This document shows, piece by piece, positions 49,177-60,500 of a stretch of DNA of 64,000 nucleotides (its first letter is position 1; the number at the start of each line of letters is the position of its first letter). Below the pieces are notes generated by a model. That model did not search any database. It was not told the origin of the DNA and was given only the letters and a program-made list of their open reading frames with translations. The translations under genes and the position numbers were made by a program. The DNA is from Staphylococcus epidermidis (GTDB taxonomy: Bacteria > Bacillota > Bacilli > Staphylococcales > Staphylococcaceae): contig NZ_AP019721.1 in NCBI RefSeq assembly GCF_006742205.1, positions 1,550,001-1,614,000 of the forward strand, given 5' to 3'.

Positions 49177-49947
49177 TTATTTTTTTTCAAGTTCATCAAG
49201 GAATTTATCTTTTTTTACTTTAATAAATGTCCCTTTCATTCCAAGAGAACGTGATTCTATGACACCAGCACTTTCAAGTTTACGTAAAGCATTCACAATG
49301 ACTGATCGTGTAATGCCCACTCTGTCAGCTACTTTTGAAGCTATAAGTAAACCTTCTGTACCACCAAGTTCTTCAAATATATGTTCAATTGCTTCTTTTT
49401 CTGAATATGAAAGTGAGTTGATTGCCATTGTTATAGCAGCTTTATCTCTAGCTTCTTTTTCGACTTCATTATGTTTTTCTCGTAAAATTTCCATTCCAAT
49501 TACAGTGGCTGCATATTCTCCTAATACTAAGTCATTTTCATTGAAGTCGTCTTGAACTCGACCTAAGACTAGCGTACCAAGTCTTTCGCCACCACCTAAA
49601 ATTGGGAAAATAGTTGTTCTACTATTTAAAAATACCTCTCTATTCTCTGGCGGAAATACAGTTAATTCATTATCAATATCGATATTCGATTCTGTTTGTT
49701 TAACATTCATCAACTCTTCAGTATATTCACGCGGTATATGTCGATCTTCTAACATATCTTTAATGCGTTCACTTTTTAATAATTCATTCAAACAAGACCC
49801 TAAGATTTTACCTCTTCTCGACACAATAAATACATTAGTAACTGTAACATTACTAATTGTTTGAGCAACATCTTTAAAATCTACTGCAATACCTTTATGT
49901 TTTTGTAATAAAGTGTTTAATTCTCTTGTTTTAGATAATAAGCTCAT
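49177..49947 (-). CDS. codY: global regulator CodY
   Basis: CodY represses nutrient-scavenging, amino-acid and virulence genes when branched-chain amino acids and GTP are plentiful. The 256 residues have an N-terminal GAF domain that binds branched-chain amino acids (1-about 155), a linker helix and a C-terminal winged helix ([20 protein letters not shown], about 202-222) that reads the CodY box. It is the last gene of xerC-hslV-hslU-codY, the same operon as in Bacillus and S. aureus, 23 bases after hslU. Confidence 0.98.
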   Translation of the reverse strand: MSLLSKTRELNTLLQKHKGIAVDFKDVAQTISNVTVTNVFIVSRRGKILGSCLNELLKSERIKDMLEDRHIPREYTEELMNVKQTESNIDIDNELTVFPPENREVFLNSRTTIFPILGGGERLGTLVLGRVQDDFNENDLVLGEYAATVIGMEILREKHNEVEKEARDKAAITMAINSLSYSEKEAIEHIFEELGGTEGLLIASKVADRVGITRSVIVNALRKLESAGVIESRSLGMKGTFIKVKKDKFLDELEKK

Positions 49948-49970
49948 AATTTTTCTCCTTCTATATATAT

Positions 49971-51374
49971 TTATAAAATAAATGCACTTAAATCTTTATT
50001 TGTTGAGATTGATTTTAATTTGTCATCTACATATTGTGGAGTAATATCCACAACAGCATTCGGCATGCTTGGTGCTTCAAATGATAAATCTTCAAGCATT
50101 TTTTCTAGAATAGTGTGTAATCTACGAGCACCAATATTATCAGTATCTTGATTAACTTGATATGCAATTTCAGCTAATCGTTGAATGGCATCTTCTGAGA
50201 AATTTACTGTAACTTCTTCAGTTTGAAGCAATGCTTCATATTGTTTGACAAGCGATAATTTTGGTTCTGTCAGAATTCTCACGAAATCTTCTACTGAAAG
50301 ACTTTCTAATTCAACTCTAATTGGAAATCGACCTTGTAATTCAGGAATTAAATCACTTGGTTTTGATACGTGGAATGCACCAGCACCTATAAATAGCATA
50401 TGTTCAGTATTTACAGTACCATATTTTGTCTGAATCATGCTACCTTCAAGTATAGGAAGAATATCTCGTTGTACGCCTTGTCTTGACACATCTTGACCGC
50501 TATTTTGATTGTTAGTAGCAACCTTGTCTATTTCATCAATAAATATGATACCCATTTGTTCTGCAAGCTCTAAGGCTTGTTGATTCGCAGTTTCTTGGTC
50601 AATTAATTCATCTGCAAAATCATCAGCTAAGATTTTTCTAGCTGTTTCAACCGAAACTTCTCTTTCGACTTTTTTCTTGGGCATCAATTGATTCATCATA
50701 TCTTGAATTTGTTGATTTTGATTAGTCCCTAACATACCCATTGATGCAGGATCTTGTTCTACTTTAATTCTTACTTTTTCATTTTCAAGTTTGCCCTGTT
50801 CAAGTTGTTTTTTTATTTCAGAACGTTTGGTTTTAATTTCTTCAGTTGGCGGTTCTTCCTCTTCATCTTGATTTTGACCGAAGTTTGGAATTGCTCCACC
50901 GAATAAATTTTCCAAAGGGTTGTTACCTTGTGCTGCCTTCTTTTTTAAACTCGGAACAAGTAATTTAACTAATTTGTCGTTTGCTTTCTTAGTTGCTTCA
51001 TCTTTAACTAATGACTTTTTCTCGTCTTTTACTAAACGTACAGCAACATCAACTAAATCTCTAACCATGCTTTCAACGTCTCTTCCGACGTAACCGACTT
51101 CTGTAAATTTAGTTGCCTCAACTTTAATAAATGGTGCTCCAACAATTTTTGCCATGCGTCGAGCTATTTCAGTTTTACCAACTCCCGTTGGACCTATCAT
51201 TAAAATATTTTTAGGCGCAATCTCTTGTTTCTCTTCTTCTTTTAAAAGACTTCTACGATAACGATTTCTTAGTGCAATAGCCACCTTACGTTTTGCGTCA
51301 TTTTGTCCTACAATATACTCATTCAATTTAGATACGATGTCTTTTGGGGTTAATTTAATTCCATTTGTATCCAT
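49971..51374 (-). CDS. hslU: ATP-dependent protease ATPase subunit HslU (ClpY)
   Basis: The AAA+ unfoldase ring of the HslUV protease. I chose ATG at 51374 ([10 protein letters not shown]), ten bases after GGAGG, giving 467 residues; the earlier in-frame ATG at 51383 is only two bases from the ribosome site. Walker A GPTGVGKT is at 61-68, Walker B in [10 protein letters not shown], and the C-terminal tail that inserts into HslV ends SAFIL. An acidic intermediate domain lies around 145-215. Confidence 0.97.
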   Translation of the reverse strand: MDTNGIKLTPKDIVSKLNEYIVGQNDAKRKVAIALRNRYRRSLLKEEEKQEIAPKNILMIGPTGVGKTEIARRMAKIVGAPFIKVEATKFTEVGYVGRDVESMVRDLVDVAVRLVKDEKKSLVKDEATKKANDKLVKLLVPSLKKKAAQGNNPLENLFGGAIPNFGQNQDEEEEPPTEEIKTKRSEIKKQLEQGKLENEKVRIKVEQDPASMGMLGTNQNQQIQDMMNQLMPKKKVEREVSVETARKILADDFADELIDQETANQQALELAEQMGIIFIDEIDKVATNNQNSGQDVSRQGVQRDILPILEGSMIQTKYGTVNTEHMLFIGAGAFHVSKPSDLIPELQGRFPIRVELESLSVEDFVRILTEPKLSLVKQYEALLQTEEVTVNFSEDAIQRLAEIAYQVNQDTDNIGARRLHTILEKMLEDLSFEAPSMPNAVVDITPQYVDDKLKSISTNKDLSAFIL

Positions 51375-51442
51375 ATTTAACATTCCTCCATATTGCTACT
51401 TTGTTTTATGAGATTCATTTCCTTAATTTGAGCAATGCGATT

Positions 51443-51985
51443 TTATAGCGTTTCTACAATTATATTGTCATTTGTAAACACACAAATATCAGCTGCAACT
51501 TTTAAACTTTCGTATGCCATTTCACTAGCAGAAAGTTGTGCTGCATGTCTTTTTAGTGCTCGACCTGCGCTAAGTGCATAGTTACCACCTGACCCAATGG
51601 CAATTAAATCATCATCAGGTGCAATAACCTCACCTGTACCACTAACAATAAGTATGGCATCTTTATTCATTACGATAAGCATCGCCTCTAATTGTCGTAA
51701 TTGTTTATCTCCACGCCATTCTTGTGCTAGTTCAACAGCTGCGCGCTCTAAATTACCACTAAATTGCTGAAGCTTTGTCTCAAATTTTTCGAAAAGTGTG
51801 AAGGCGTCAGCAACACTACCTGCAAAACCAGCCAATACTTTTCCTTCGTATAAACGTCTTACTTTTCTAGCAGTTTGTTTCATAATAACTTGTTGACCTA
51901 ATGTGACTTGACCATCACCAGCCATAGCTGCTTCACCATTATGGCGTACAGCATAAATTGTTGTAGCGTGTAAAGAATTATCCAT
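51443..51985 (-). CDS. hslV: ATP-dependent protease peptidase subunit HslV (ClpQ)
   Basis: The proteasome-like peptidase chamber paired with HslU. The 180 residues match the family over the whole length ([54 protein letters not shown]). The N-terminal catalytic Thr pair is at residues 8-9, not directly after Met as in enteric HslV; the encoded start is MDNSLHATT. The ATG at 51985 has GGAG eight bases upstream, so this start is well supported. Three bases separate it from xerC. Confidence 0.96.
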
Positions 51986-51988
51986 AAA

Positions 51989-52879
51989 TTACTCTCCTTT
52001 TTTTGCTCGAGGATGTGCGTTTAAATACACCTTTCTCAGTTGTTGATTCGAAACATGTGTATAACGTCCAGTAGTCGATAAATTGACGTGACCAAGTAAA
52101 GATTGTACAGTCCTTAAATCAGCACCTTGATTTAATAAATGTGTAGCAAAAGTATGTCTTAATTTATGAGGATGTATGTCATTGACGCCAGCGGTTCTTT
52201 TAACGACATCATTAAGTACATATCTTACTCCTCTTTCGGTGATAGGATCACCTTTCATATTTACAATTAAATAATCATGATTGGCTAATTGTTTAGGTTG
52301 GAATTCTTCTAAGTATCTTTCTATACTCTGTCTACAGAACTCTCCAAAAGGGATAAACCTTTCCTTATTTCCTTTACCTAAAACTTTTACACCTGGTAAG
52401 TTCATATCTATATCTTTTAGTTTAATATTTATTAATTCAGACACACGTATTCCTGTTGCATATAACAATTCAATAATAACTTTGTCTCGTATGCCTTTTT
52501 TATTATCATGCTCTACAGTTTGAAAAAGTGCTTCCATTTCTTCTTCATAAAAGAATTGAGGTAAATACTTCTCTTTTTTAGGATGCACTAGTTGAACAAA
52601 GGGATTAATAATTGAATTATCTTGAGTCATCCAAAATTCATAGAAGGTACGTAAAGTTGATATCTTTCTTGACACCGTAGTTCTTTTTAATTGATTAGAA
52701 TATAAAAAAGCCAAATAGTTTCTAGCATCTTTATATTCAAAAGTCTCAAGTTGTAAATGTTCTCTTTCTAAAAAGTTGTTAAATTGAACTAAATCATCAT
52801 GATAAGATTTTAACGTATACTCTGAAAAGTTTCTTTCAACCTTTAACATATATAAAAATGTTTCTTGGATTTTATCCAA
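51989..52879 (-). CDS. xerC: tyrosine recombinase XerC
   Basis: With XerD resolves chromosome dimers at the dif site. I chose TTG at 52879 (MDKIQETFL), nine bases after GGAGG, giving 296 residues; a TTG two codons earlier is too close to the ribosome site. The N-terminal SAM-like DNA-binding domain precedes the catalytic domain with Arg145 (TGIRVSE), Lys169, His238-x2-Arg241 (HKLRH), His264 (LLGHVNLS) and the nucleophile Tyr273. First gene of the operon ending with codY; not part of a mobile element, as its neighbours are the conserved ones. Confidence 0.95.
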   Translation of the reverse strand: MDKIQETFLYMLKVERNFSEYTLKSYHDDLVQFNNFLEREHLQLETFEYKDARNYLAFLYSNQLKRTTVSRKISTLRTFYEFWMTQDNSIINPFVQLVHPKKEKYLPQFFYEEEMEALFQTVEHDNKKGIRDKVIIELLYATGIRVSELINIKLKDIDMNLPGVKVLGKGNKERFIPFGEFCRQSIERYLEEFQPKQLANHDYLIVNMKGDPITERGVRYVLNDVVKRTAGVNDIHPHKLRHTFATHLLNQGADLRTVQSLLGHVNLSTTGRYTHVSNQQLRKVYLNAHPRAKKGE

Positions 52880-52903
52880 AATCAATCCCCTCCATCATAT
52901 TGC

Positions 52904-52933
52904 ATTGTAGCATATGTGTAAAAACGCATACAA
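52904..52933 (-). promoter_or_regulatory. xerC-hslVU-codY promoter
   Basis: TTGTAT (52933-52928) and TACAAT (52909-52904) are 18 bases apart; the -10 is extended by TGC. The predicted message would begin about 20 bases before the xerC start. Confidence 0.65.
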
Positions 52934-53062
52934 TAATTTGATAATCAATTCAAAATCTTTAGAGAATTAATTTCAAACTTTATCCAAAATTAGTCATAAT
53001 TTTCTCTAACTCACTTGTCTTACTTAATTTAAGTTAGTTTTAAATAATATTCATCACAAAAA

Positions 53063-53089
53063 AACCAGGTAGTTACCCACTACCTAGTT
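53063..53089 (-). terminator. intrinsic terminator of topA-trmFO
   Basis: AACCAGGTAG (53063-53072) and CTACCTAGTT (53080-53089) form a ten-pair stem with one wobble and a seven-base loop; the minus strand continues TTTTT. It lies 14 bases after the trmFO stop. Confidence 0.92.
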
Positions 53090-53103
53090 AACCTATTTGT
53101 AAA

Positions 53104-54411
53104 TTACAGCGTTTGTTTGTAATTATCTAAATACTCTAACGCTCTTTTGGCTTGTGTTTCATATCTTTCTTTTTTATCTTTAATACGTTTTTCGAGAGAT
53201 GGTAAAAGACCAAAATTGGCATTCATAGGTTGAAAATTCTTCTCATTTTTGGCATGTGATATGTAGTAAGCCATACTACCTATCATTGTCTCTCTAGGGA
53301 AAATAACTTCCCCTTTGTCTAAAATTTTATGCGCAAGATTAATACCTGCAACTAATCCACTGGCAGCACTTTCAACATAACCTTCAACGCCAGTCATTTG
53401 TCCAGCAAAATATAAATTATCATGTCCTTTTAATTCATATTTTTCGTTTAAAACATCAGGTGAATTAATAAAGGTATTTCGGTGCATCACACCATATCTT
53501 ACAATATCAACATTTTCTAATCCTGGAATTAAACGAATGACTTCTTTTTGCGCACCCCATTTTAAATGTGTTTGAAAGCCAACAATATTATATAATGTTC
53601 CAGCTGCATCATCTTGTCTTAATTGAACAACTGCATAAGGGCGTTTCCCAGTCTTAGGATCTTCAAGTCCAACAGGTTTCATCGGACCAAATAACAAAGT
53701 TTTTCGCCCTCTTTCAGCCATGACTTCAAAAGGCATACACCCTTCAAAATATTTTTCTTTTTCAAACTCATTGACTGGTGCAACTTCAGCTTCTAATACT
53801 GCATCATAAAACCGGTTAAACTCTTCTTCAGTCATAGGACAATTAAGATACGCTGCTTCACCTTTATCATAACGTGATTTCAAATATACTTTATCCATAT
53901 TAATTGAATCTTTTTCTATTATTGGTGCGGCAGCATCGTAAAAATACAATTGATCTTTACCAGTAATATCAACAATTTCTTGAGCTAAATGCTCAGTAGT
54001 TAGAGGGCCAGTTGCAATAATCGTATAACCTTCTGGTATATGATTAACTTCTTCATTTAATACAGTGATGTTAGGGTGGTTTCTTAAGGTATCTGTAATA
54101 TAGCCAGCAAAATCATGTCTATCCACTGCTAAAGCACCACCCGCTGGCACACGTGCTTTATCTGCTGATGTGATAATTAACGAGTCTAAATGTCTCATTT
54201 CCTCTTTAAGAACACCAACAGCATTTGTAAGTGCATTACCTCTCAATGAATTTGAACATACCAATTCAGCAAATTTATCTGTATGGTGCGCCGGTGTCTG
54301 TTTAACTGGACGCATCTCAATTAAATTCACTTTAATTCCACGTTGAGCTAATTGATATGCAGCTTCAGAGCCAGCTAAACCAGCTCCTACAACGTTTACT
54401 TTTTGCGTCAT
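53104..54411 (-). CDS. trmFO: methylenetetrahydrofolate-tRNA-(uracil-5-)-methyltransferase TrmFO
   Basis: A flavoenzyme that makes ribothymidine 54 in the tRNA T-loop with methylene-tetrahydrofolate. I chose ATG at 54411 ([11 protein letters not shown]) after AGGAGG, giving 435 residues; the frame is open to 54435. The FAD-binding [11 protein letters not shown] is at 7-17, and [15 protein letters not shown] and [17 protein letters not shown] are family motifs. It is 24 bases after topA; the topA-trmFO-xerC order is conserved in Firmicutes. TruB, acting on position 55 of the same loop, is also in the window. Confidence 0.97.
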   Translation of the reverse strand: MTQKVNVVGAGLAGSEAAYQLAQRGIKVNLIEMRPVKQTPAHHTDKFAELVCSNSLRGNALTNAVGVLKEEMRHLDSLIITSADKARVPAGGALAVDRHDFAGYITDTLRNHPNITVLNEEVNHIPEGYTIIATGPLTTEHLAQEIVDITGKDQLYFYDAAAPIIEKDSINMDKVYLKSRYDKGEAAYLNCPMTEEEFNRFYDAVLEAEVAPVNEFEKEKYFEGCMPFEVMAERGRKTLLFGPMKPVGLEDPKTGKRPYAVVQLRQDDAAGTLYNIVGFQTHLKWGAQKEVIRLIPGLENVDIVRYGVMHRNTFINSPDVLNEKYELKGHDNLYFAGQMTGVEGYVESAASGLVAGINLAHKILDKGEVIFPRETMIGSMAYYISHAKNEKNFQPMNANFGLLPSLEKRIKDKKERYETQAKRALEYLDNYKQTL

Positions 54412-54435
54412 TTTGCCCCTCCTAAAATCACTCAT

Positions 54436-56505
54436 CTATTTTTGAACTTCTTCTTCATAATCACAGTTGGAGCACACAACTTGACTACTTTTACCTTTTT
54501 TCTTGTTCACAAGGTAATGATGACACTTAGGACAATCTCTTCCAACAGGTTTATCCCAAGAAATAAAATCACATTCTGGATATCTAGAACAACCATAGAA
54601 AATTCTATTTTTCTTTGATTTACGTTCTACGACATCTCCTTCATTACACTTCGGACATGTGACACCAATCGTTTTGACAATTGCTTTGGTGTTACGACAG
54701 TCCGGAAAGTTCGAACATGCCATAAACTTACCATATCTTCCCATTTTAATAACCATTGGAGAACCACAGACTTCACAATCTTCACCAGCTGGCTCGTCTT
54801 TAATCTCAATCTTTTCCATTTCAGATTCTGCGCGTTCAACATCTTGTTTAAAACTGTTGTAGAAGTCTCCTATTACTTTACGCCAATTCATGTCACCTTC
54901 GGCAATTTTATCAAGTAATGTTTCCATGTTTACAGTGAATTCTACATCAATAATTTCTGGGAAGTATTCTTTAACTTGCTCATAAACAATTTCTCCTAAT
55001 TCAGTTGGGATGAAGCGTTTACTTTCTAACTTGACGTAGTTCCGCTTCTGAATCGTATCAATGGTTGGAGCATATGTTGAAGGTCTTCCAATTTTAAGTT
55101 CCTCAAGCGTTTTAACTAAACGCGCCTCAGTATAACGAGGAGGAGGTTGTGTAAAGTGTTGTGCCGGTTCAATCTTTGTCGCAGTTACCTTATCTCCTTT
55201 ATCTAGTTGAGGAAGCTTATTTTCTTTATCATTCTCTTTATCATCTTTTGCTTCTACATATAGTGTCATAAAACCTTTAAATTTAATAGTTTGACCATTA
55301 GCTCTAAATTTAATGTCGTTTTGAGTTACATCTAAAGCTACTGTATCCAAAATAGCTGGAGCCATCTGACTTGCTACAAATCTTTCCCAAATTAATTTGT
55401 ATAGACGGTGTTGATCTCTAGTAAGAAAAGCTTTCATGTCATCAGGAGTTCGCATTGTACTAGTAGGTCTAATAGCTTCGTGAGCATCTTGATCGCCCTG
55501 TTTACCCGATGATTTACGCTGAGACACGTACTGTTCACCATATTTATCATTTATATATTGCTGCGCTTCTGATTTTGCAGAAGTTGAGATACGAGTAGAA
55601 TCGGTACGCATATACGTAATTAAACCTACTGTACCTTGACGCTTTAAGTCAATACCTTCGTATAATTGTTGTGCTAACATCATTGTCTTGCGTGCTTTAA
55701 AATTTAGTTTACGTGCAGCTTCTTGTTGTAAGGTTGATGTAGTAAATGGATGAGCAGGATAACGTGTTTTTTCTTTACGATTCACATTTGTGATTTCAAA
55801 TTGATCACCATTTAATGCTTCAGTAATCCTTTGAACATCGTCTTTGTTGTTTAGCTTATAAGGTTTATTTTTATAGTGTAGAAATTTAGCTGTAAATTTA
55901 GATTTCTTGTATCTAAATTCACCTTCAATGGACCAATACTCTTCAGGTTTAAAATTACGAATTTCATTTTCACGATCAATGACTAAACGTAAAGCAACTG
56001 ACTGAACTCTCCCAGCAGACAGCCCTTTTTTAACTTTCTTCCATAATACTGGAGAAATATTATAACCAACGAGTCTATCTAAAATACGACGTGCTTGTTG
56101 CGCGTCAACTAAATCCTTTTCAATACCACGAGGATGCTTAAAACTATCTTTAACAGCATCTTTTGTAATTTCATTAAATACTACTCTATTTTCTTTGCTA
56201 TCTTCTAATTCTAAAATTTTTGATAAATGCCAAGCAATCGCTTCACCTTCACGGTCAGGGTCACTAGCTAAAAATATTTTTTTTGCTTTTTTCGCATGTT
56301 TTTTTAAATCTTTAACTACAGGACCTTTGCCACGAATTGTAATATATTTTGGTTCATAGTTATCTTCAGTGTCGACACCCATTTGACTTCTTGGTAAGTC
56401 ACGAACATGTCCCATTGAAGCAATAACTTTATATCTTTTGCCTAAATATTTTTCAATGGTTTTAGCTTTTGCAGGCGATTCAACAATGACTAAATTATCT
56501 GCCAA
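54436..56505 (-). CDS. topA: DNA topoisomerase I
   Basis: A type IA topoisomerase that relaxes negative supercoils. The 689 residues contain the Toprim domain ([24 protein letters not shown]), the catalytic Tyr298 in [11 protein letters not shown], and three C-terminal zinc-binding Cys4 modules (starting CEVCG, CPKCNE and CPKCHH). The start is TTG at 56505, eight bases after a GGGGG site. It precedes trmFO; dprA lies 182 bases upstream. Confidence 0.97.
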   Translation of the reverse strand: MADNLVIVESPAKAKTIEKYLGKRYKVIASMGHVRDLPRSQMGVDTEDNYEPKYITIRGKGPVVKDLKKHAKKAKKIFLASDPDREGEAIAWHLSKILELEDSKENRVVFNEITKDAVKDSFKHPRGIEKDLVDAQQARRILDRLVGYNISPVLWKKVKKGLSAGRVQSVALRLVIDRENEIRNFKPEEYWSIEGEFRYKKSKFTAKFLHYKNKPYKLNNKDDVQRITEALNGDQFEITNVNRKEKTRYPAHPFTTSTLQQEAARKLNFKARKTMMLAQQLYEGIDLKRQGTVGLITYMRTDSTRISTSAKSEAQQYINDKYGEQYVSQRKSSGKQGDQDAHEAIRPTSTMRTPDDMKAFLTRDQHRLYKLIWERFVASQMAPAILDTVALDVTQNDIKFRANGQTIKFKGFMTLYVEAKDDKENDKENKLPQLDKGDKVTATKIEPAQHFTQPPPRYTEARLVKTLEELKIGRPSTYAPTIDTIQKRNYVKLESKRFIPTELGEIVYEQVKEYFPEIIDVEFTVNMETLLDKIAEGDMNWRKVIGDFYNSFKQDVERAESEMEKIEIKDEPAGEDCEVCGSPMVIKMGRYGKFMACSNFPDCRNTKAIVKTIGVTCPKCNEGDVVERKSKKNRIFYGCSRYPECDFISWDKPVGRDCPKCHHYLVNKKKGKSSQVVCSNCDYEEEVQK

Positions 56506-56687
56506 AGTTTATTCCCCCTTGCAAATTGAATTACTAAAGATAAATGATAAACGGTTAATTTTGTATTTGTCAACGTTTTAATTTTTAATTTCCAATTTTG
56601 TAAGAATTGTTATTATTTTTGATTCATTAAACTTTAACTAAATTAAAGGATATAAATAATTAATTCAGAAAGTAAATCTATCATTTA

Positions 56688-57560
56688 CTAAAATAGATAA
56701 TCATATAATATACTACTTTCATCTATAACAACTTGAGCACCTTCATTTATCCTTCTTAAATTACCTTTAGTCATTTTGTTGAACATTGAACCAGGTAGAA
56801 CATAAACATTTCTATTTTGCTCTAAAGCACAATCGATAGTGATTTGACTACCACTTCTTTCTTCAGCCTCAGTTATAAGTACCCCTCTGGACAGACCACT
56901 TATAAGCCTGTTTCTTTCAGGAAATTTATGCTTACTTATAGGAGAAAATGGTGGATATTCACTTATCACTAAGCCATTCCTTTCAACTTTAGTTCTTAAA
57001 TTTAAGGTTGCTTTAGGATAATGATAACAATGGCCAAATCCAAGTACGCCAATAGTTGGTAATAGGTATTTAAGTGCGGTTTGATGTGCTACACTATCTG
57101 CACCGCGCGCTAATCCAGAAACAATCGCCATATTTAATTGTCTAAATGAAGGAAAAAGATAGTTTAAAGATTGACTTGTATATTGTGTGGCATTACGTGA
57201 GCCAATTACAGCTAAAGAGTGAGAATGATTAAAGAACTGTGGATTTCCTTTGTAGAATATCACATAAGGATAATCATACATTTCTTTGCAAAGAGAAGGG
57301 TAGTTATCATCAAAGTATGTTGTAAAACTAACATTTGCTTTTTTCATTTCTTTAATAATGTCCATCAGCTTTAATTCTTTGAAACGTTCATATTTGTTCC
57401 ATAGCCTTTCAGAATTACGCTCTGTAAGCCACCTTTTTATCATGTCATGTTGATGAAATACGTTTTCTGATAGAAAGTCAGGATATGTACTTGTAAGATG
57501 ATGAAGTTGTGCCGTAGTGAAATTTGCCCAATATAGTTTTAACATCGTATGTTGTATCAA
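56688..57560 (-). CDS. dprA: DNA processing protein DprA
   Basis: DprA loads RecA on incoming single-stranded DNA during transformation. The 290 residues have the Rossmann-like core with IGSRNATQYTSQSL, IVSGLARGADSVAHQ and ITEAEERSGSQITIDCALEQNR, but no extra C-terminal winged helix. The start is TTG at 57560, nine bases after GGAG; the first ATG (five codons later) has no ribosome site at good distance. Staphylococci carry competence genes but are rarely transformable, so its everyday role is uncertain. Confidence 0.94.
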   Translation of the reverse strand: MIQHTMLKLYWANFTTAQLHHLTSTYPDFLSENVFHQHDMIKRWLTERNSERLWNKYERFKELKLMDIIKEMKKANVSFTTYFDDNYPSLCKEMYDYPYVIFYKGNPQFFNHSHSLAVIGSRNATQYTSQSLNYLFPSFRQLNMAIVSGLARGADSVAHQTALKYLLPTIGVLGFGHCYHYPKATLNLRTKVERNGLVISEYPPFSPISKHKFPERNRLISGLSRGVLITEAEERSGSQITIDCALEQNRNVYVLPGSMFNKMTKGNLRRINEGAQVVIDESSILYDYLF

Positions 57561-58171
57561 TTATCATTACTCCTTTGTCCTTATTATACCTTCAAATTCA
57601 AATATTTTAGTTTACTGTTTAAAGACATTTATTTTTTAAATATCATGTATTTGTAAGGAGTAATTTAATGACAAAGGTTTAATGTGTCATAGTGTATTGT
57701 AAAATTGTCGAATTTCATGTTTCTACTATTATATATAAATCAACGTATCAAAAAAAGATAACTAATTTTTTATAAATAAAATTATGCTAATACTTAATCC
57801 ATTATTTTGATTTTTATTTAAATCAACCTACCTGGTTCCTCACCAAATTCTCTGCACTAAGATTTTCCGTTACCATTCTGTTCTCATATTTATATTTTCA
57901 ATTGAAATATCTATCAAAAATTAAACTATTCTTCTATTTAAGTATTCAACAAATGATGATACACCTATATGGGATGGAATACTTACCAACATATGTATAT
58001 ACCTTTGCTTCAATTATTTTACAATTTTCCACTCACATCATTGACACAAGGGATTTCCTATACCTTATTTCTTTTCCATATATCACTAGCCTGCTATATC
58101 TGGGCTCAAAAACAATGTGCTACTTACAATTTCATTATGTATGTGCTAAACTGTTTGTGTCGGATGACATT

Positions 58172-58247
58172 AAAAAGCATCTCTTCGTGTTGAATATTTT
58201 GGTTGGCTGACCGATGTATATTCTAGCATGTAGAGATGCTTTTTTTA
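58172..58247. terminator. long compound hairpin, possibly a bidirectional terminator
   Basis: AAAAAGCATCTCT (58172-58184) and AGAGATGCTTTTT (58232-58244) are perfect 13-base inverted copies. Inside, TCGTGTT pairs with most of TAGCATGT, then GAATAT with ATATTC (58192-58197 and 58218-58223), leaving a loop of about 20 bases. T-runs follow on both strands (seven on plus, five on minus). Confidence 0.7.
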
Positions 58248-58300
58248 GATAAAGCTAAACTTTTGTGAATCATACGCATAGTGTATGGTGTTCTTTATAC

Positions 58301-58346
58301 AAAAAACAACGAACCTGAACAAAGGTTTAATGTTCAAGGTTCGTTG
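58301..58346 (-). terminator. intrinsic terminator of sucCD
   Basis: CAACGAACCTGAAC (58307-58320) pairs with GTTCAAGGTTCGTTG (58332-58346) with one bulge; the minus strand continues TTTTTTG. It lies 20 bases after the sucD stop. Confidence 0.93.
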
Positions 58347-58365
58347 AAATCAATACTAATATATA

Positions 58366-59274
58366 TTATTTTTTAATAGTTAATAACTCTTCATAAATGC
58401 CTGCTTTTTTAGCTGCATCAATAAGGGTTGTTCCTATTTCAGAAGGTGTATCTGCAGTTTCAACACCACAATCGTTTAATGTTTTAATCTTTTCAGATGC
58501 TGTACCCTTACCTCCTGAAATAATAGCTCCAGCATGACCCATACGTTTACCTGGAGGTGCTGTCTGACCGCCGATAAAACCTACTACAGGTTTGTTCATA
58601 TTTTCTTTAATCCATTGTGCCGCTTCTTCTTCTGCGGTACCACCAATTTCTCCAATCATTACAACGGCTTTAGTTTCAGAATCTTCATTGAACGCCTTTA
58701 AAACATCAATAAAGTTAGTCCCATTTACTGGATCACCGCCGATACCTACAGCAGTTGTTTGACCGATACCTTCTTCAGTTAATTGATGCACTGCCTCATA
58801 CGTTAATGTACCAGAACGAGACACGACACCGACATGGCCTTTTTTATGGATATATCCCGGCATAATACCGATTTTACACTCGTCGGCAGTTATCACACCA
58901 GGACAGTTTGGTCCTACTAAACGTGTTTTACGACCTTGTAAATATCTTTTTACTTTAACCATATCAACAACAGGTATATGTTCAGTAATACAAATAACCA
59001 TGTCTAAATCGGCATCAGCTGCTTCAATAATTGAATCAGCAGCGAATGGTGCTGGTACGTATACAACAGATACATTAGCTCCTGTTTCATTTTTAGCTTC
59101 TTCAACAGTGTTATATACTGGAACACCTTCTACAACTTGTCCACCTTTACCAGGTGTTACCCCTGCAACAATTTGTGTCCCATAATCAAGCATTTGTTTT
59201 GTATGGAAAAGGGCAGTAGACCCTGTGATACCTTGTACCATTACTTTCGTATTTTTATCAATAAATACACTCAT
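58366..59274 (-). CDS. sucD: succinyl-CoA synthetase, alpha subunit
   Basis: With SucC converts succinyl-CoA to succinate with formation of nucleoside triphosphate in the TCA cycle. The 302 residues contain the CoA-binding [22 protein letters not shown], and the phosphorylated His247 in [10 protein letters not shown]. It is 21 bases after sucC and ends at a strong terminator. Confidence 0.98.
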   Translation of the reverse strand: MSVFIDKNTKVMVQGITGSTALFHTKQMLDYGTQIVAGVTPGKGGQVVEGVPVYNTVEEAKNETGANVSVVYVPAPFAADSIIEAADADLDMVICITEHIPVVDMVKVKRYLQGRKTRLVGPNCPGVITADECKIGIMPGYIHKKGHVGVVSRSGTLTYEAVHQLTEEGIGQTTAVGIGGDPVNGTNFIDVLKAFNEDSETKAVVMIGEIGGTAEEEAAQWIKENMNKPVVGFIGGQTAPPGKRMGHAGAIISGGKGTASEKIKTLNDCGVETADTPSEIGTTLIDAAKKAGIYEELLTIKK

Positions 59275-59295
59275 CTTAGTGCTCCCATCCTTTCC

Positions 59296-60462
59296 TTATG
59301 CTTCTTTAACAAGTTTCACAATTTTTTGAGCACCTTCAGCCATAGTTGCTGCTGGCTCAATAGCTAAACCTGATTCGTTTAATATTGCTTTACCACGTTC
59401 GACATTAGTTCCTTCTAAACGAACAACTAATGGTAATGTTAGTTCAACTTCTTTAACCGCTGCTACAATACCTTCGGCAATAACATCACATTTCATAATT
59501 CCACCAAAAATATTTACAAAGATACCTTTAACATTGTCATCACCTAAAATAATTTTAAATGCTTCAGTTACCTTTTCTTTTGTAGCACCGCCACCTACAT
59601 CTAAGAAGTTGGCTGGATTTCCACCAAAATGATTAATTGTATCCATTGTTGCCATGGCTAAACCTGCGCCATTAACCATACAACCAATATCTCCATCTAA
59701 AGCGATGTATGATAAATCATATTTAGAAGCTTCTATTTCCTTAGGATCTTCTTCTTCTAAATCTCGTAATTCTAAAATATCTTTATGTCTAAATAATGCA
59801 TTATCATCAAAGTTTAATTTAGCATCTAAAGCCAATACCTGACCGTCTCCAGTTGTAACAAGTGGGTTAATTTCAACAATAGAACAATCTTTTTCGATAA
59901 AGACATTATATAGTGCTAATAAAAATTTAGTTGCTTTTCCAACTGATTCTTTTGGAATGTTAATATTAAAAGCGATACGTCGCGCTTGGTAAGGTGATAA
60001 TCCTACTACTGGATCAATTGTTTCTTTGAAAATCTTTTCAGGTGTTTGAGCTGCAACCTCTTCAATTTCAGTTCCACCTTCTTCTGATGCCATCAAAGTC
60101 ACTTTATCAGTAGCACGATCAATAACAAAACCAACATAATATTCTTTTTGGATATCGCATCCTTCTTCGATATATAAACGTTTGACCTCTTTGCCCTCTG
60201 GCCCAGTTTGATGTGTGACCAATTGTTTACCTAGCAGTTCATTTGCGTACGTTTCGACTTCAGATAATGATTTAGCAATTTTCACGCCGCCTGCTTTACC
60301 TCTACCCCCAGCGTGAATTTGCGCTTTAACCACATATACGTCTGAATTTAATTCTTTCGCTTTTTCCACTGCTTCTTCAGCAGTAAATGCTACTCGTCCC
60401 TCTGGAACTGCAACGCCCATTGAACGAAATATTTCTTTCCCTTGATACTCGTGGATATTCAT
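59296..60462 (-). CDS. sucC: succinyl-CoA synthetase, beta subunit
   Basis: The ATP-grasp subunit that, with SucD, performs substrate-level phosphorylation in the TCA cycle. The 388 residues show [17 protein letters not shown], the [13 protein letters not shown] grasp segment, and [17 protein letters not shown] with [11 protein letters not shown] in the C-terminal CoA-ligase domain. The ATG at 60462 follows AGGAGGAT. The promoter carries a cre-like site between its -35 and -10 boxes, pointing to catabolite repression by CcpA. Confidence 0.98.
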   Translation of the reverse strand: MNIHEYQGKEIFRSMGVAVPEGRVAFTAEEAVEKAKELNSDVYVVKAQIHAGGRGKAGGVKIAKSLSEVETYANELLGKQLVTHQTGPEGKEVKRLYIEEGCDIQKEYYVGFVIDRATDKVTLMASEEGGTEIEEVAAQTPEKIFKETIDPVVGLSPYQARRIAFNINIPKESVGKATKFLLALYNVFIEKDCSIVEINPLVTTGDGQVLALDAKLNFDDNALFRHKDILELRDLEEEDPKEIEASKYDLSYIALDGDIGCMVNGAGLAMATMDTINHFGGNPANFLDVGGGATKEKVTEAFKIILGDDNVKGIFVNIFGGIMKCDVIAEGIVAAVKEVELTLPLVVRLEGTNVERGKAILNESGLAIEPAATMAEGAQKIVKLVKEA

Positions 60463-60500
60463 CTTCCATCCTCCTGTTTCTTAGGTTAAGTTGCCCTTTA

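Larger units (their letters stand above)
57561..58365. other. gene-poor gap between sucD and dprA
   Basis: An 805-base AT-rich gap. Two overlapping plus-strand open frames (57902-58210 and 57969-58193) are possible, but both are rich in Tyr, Leu, Ile, Cys and His, have poor ribosome sites and match nothing I know, so I do not call them genes. The right side holds a long hairpin (58172-58247) and the sucCD terminator. S. aureus carries lytN and fmhC here (recalled), which are absent. Confidence 0.65.

Noticed and set aside
51989..52879. XerC as an integrase of a mobile island
   Set aside because: Its neighbours (trmFO, hslV, hslU, codY) and its sequence are those of the housekeeping recombinase; there are no attachment repeats or phage genes.
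57902..58210. 102-residue plus-strand open frame in the sucD-dprA gap
   Set aside because: No good ribosome site, odd composition (many Tyr, Leu, Ile, Cys), a second frame overlaps it in another phase, and it runs into the long hairpin. Not enough to call a gene.
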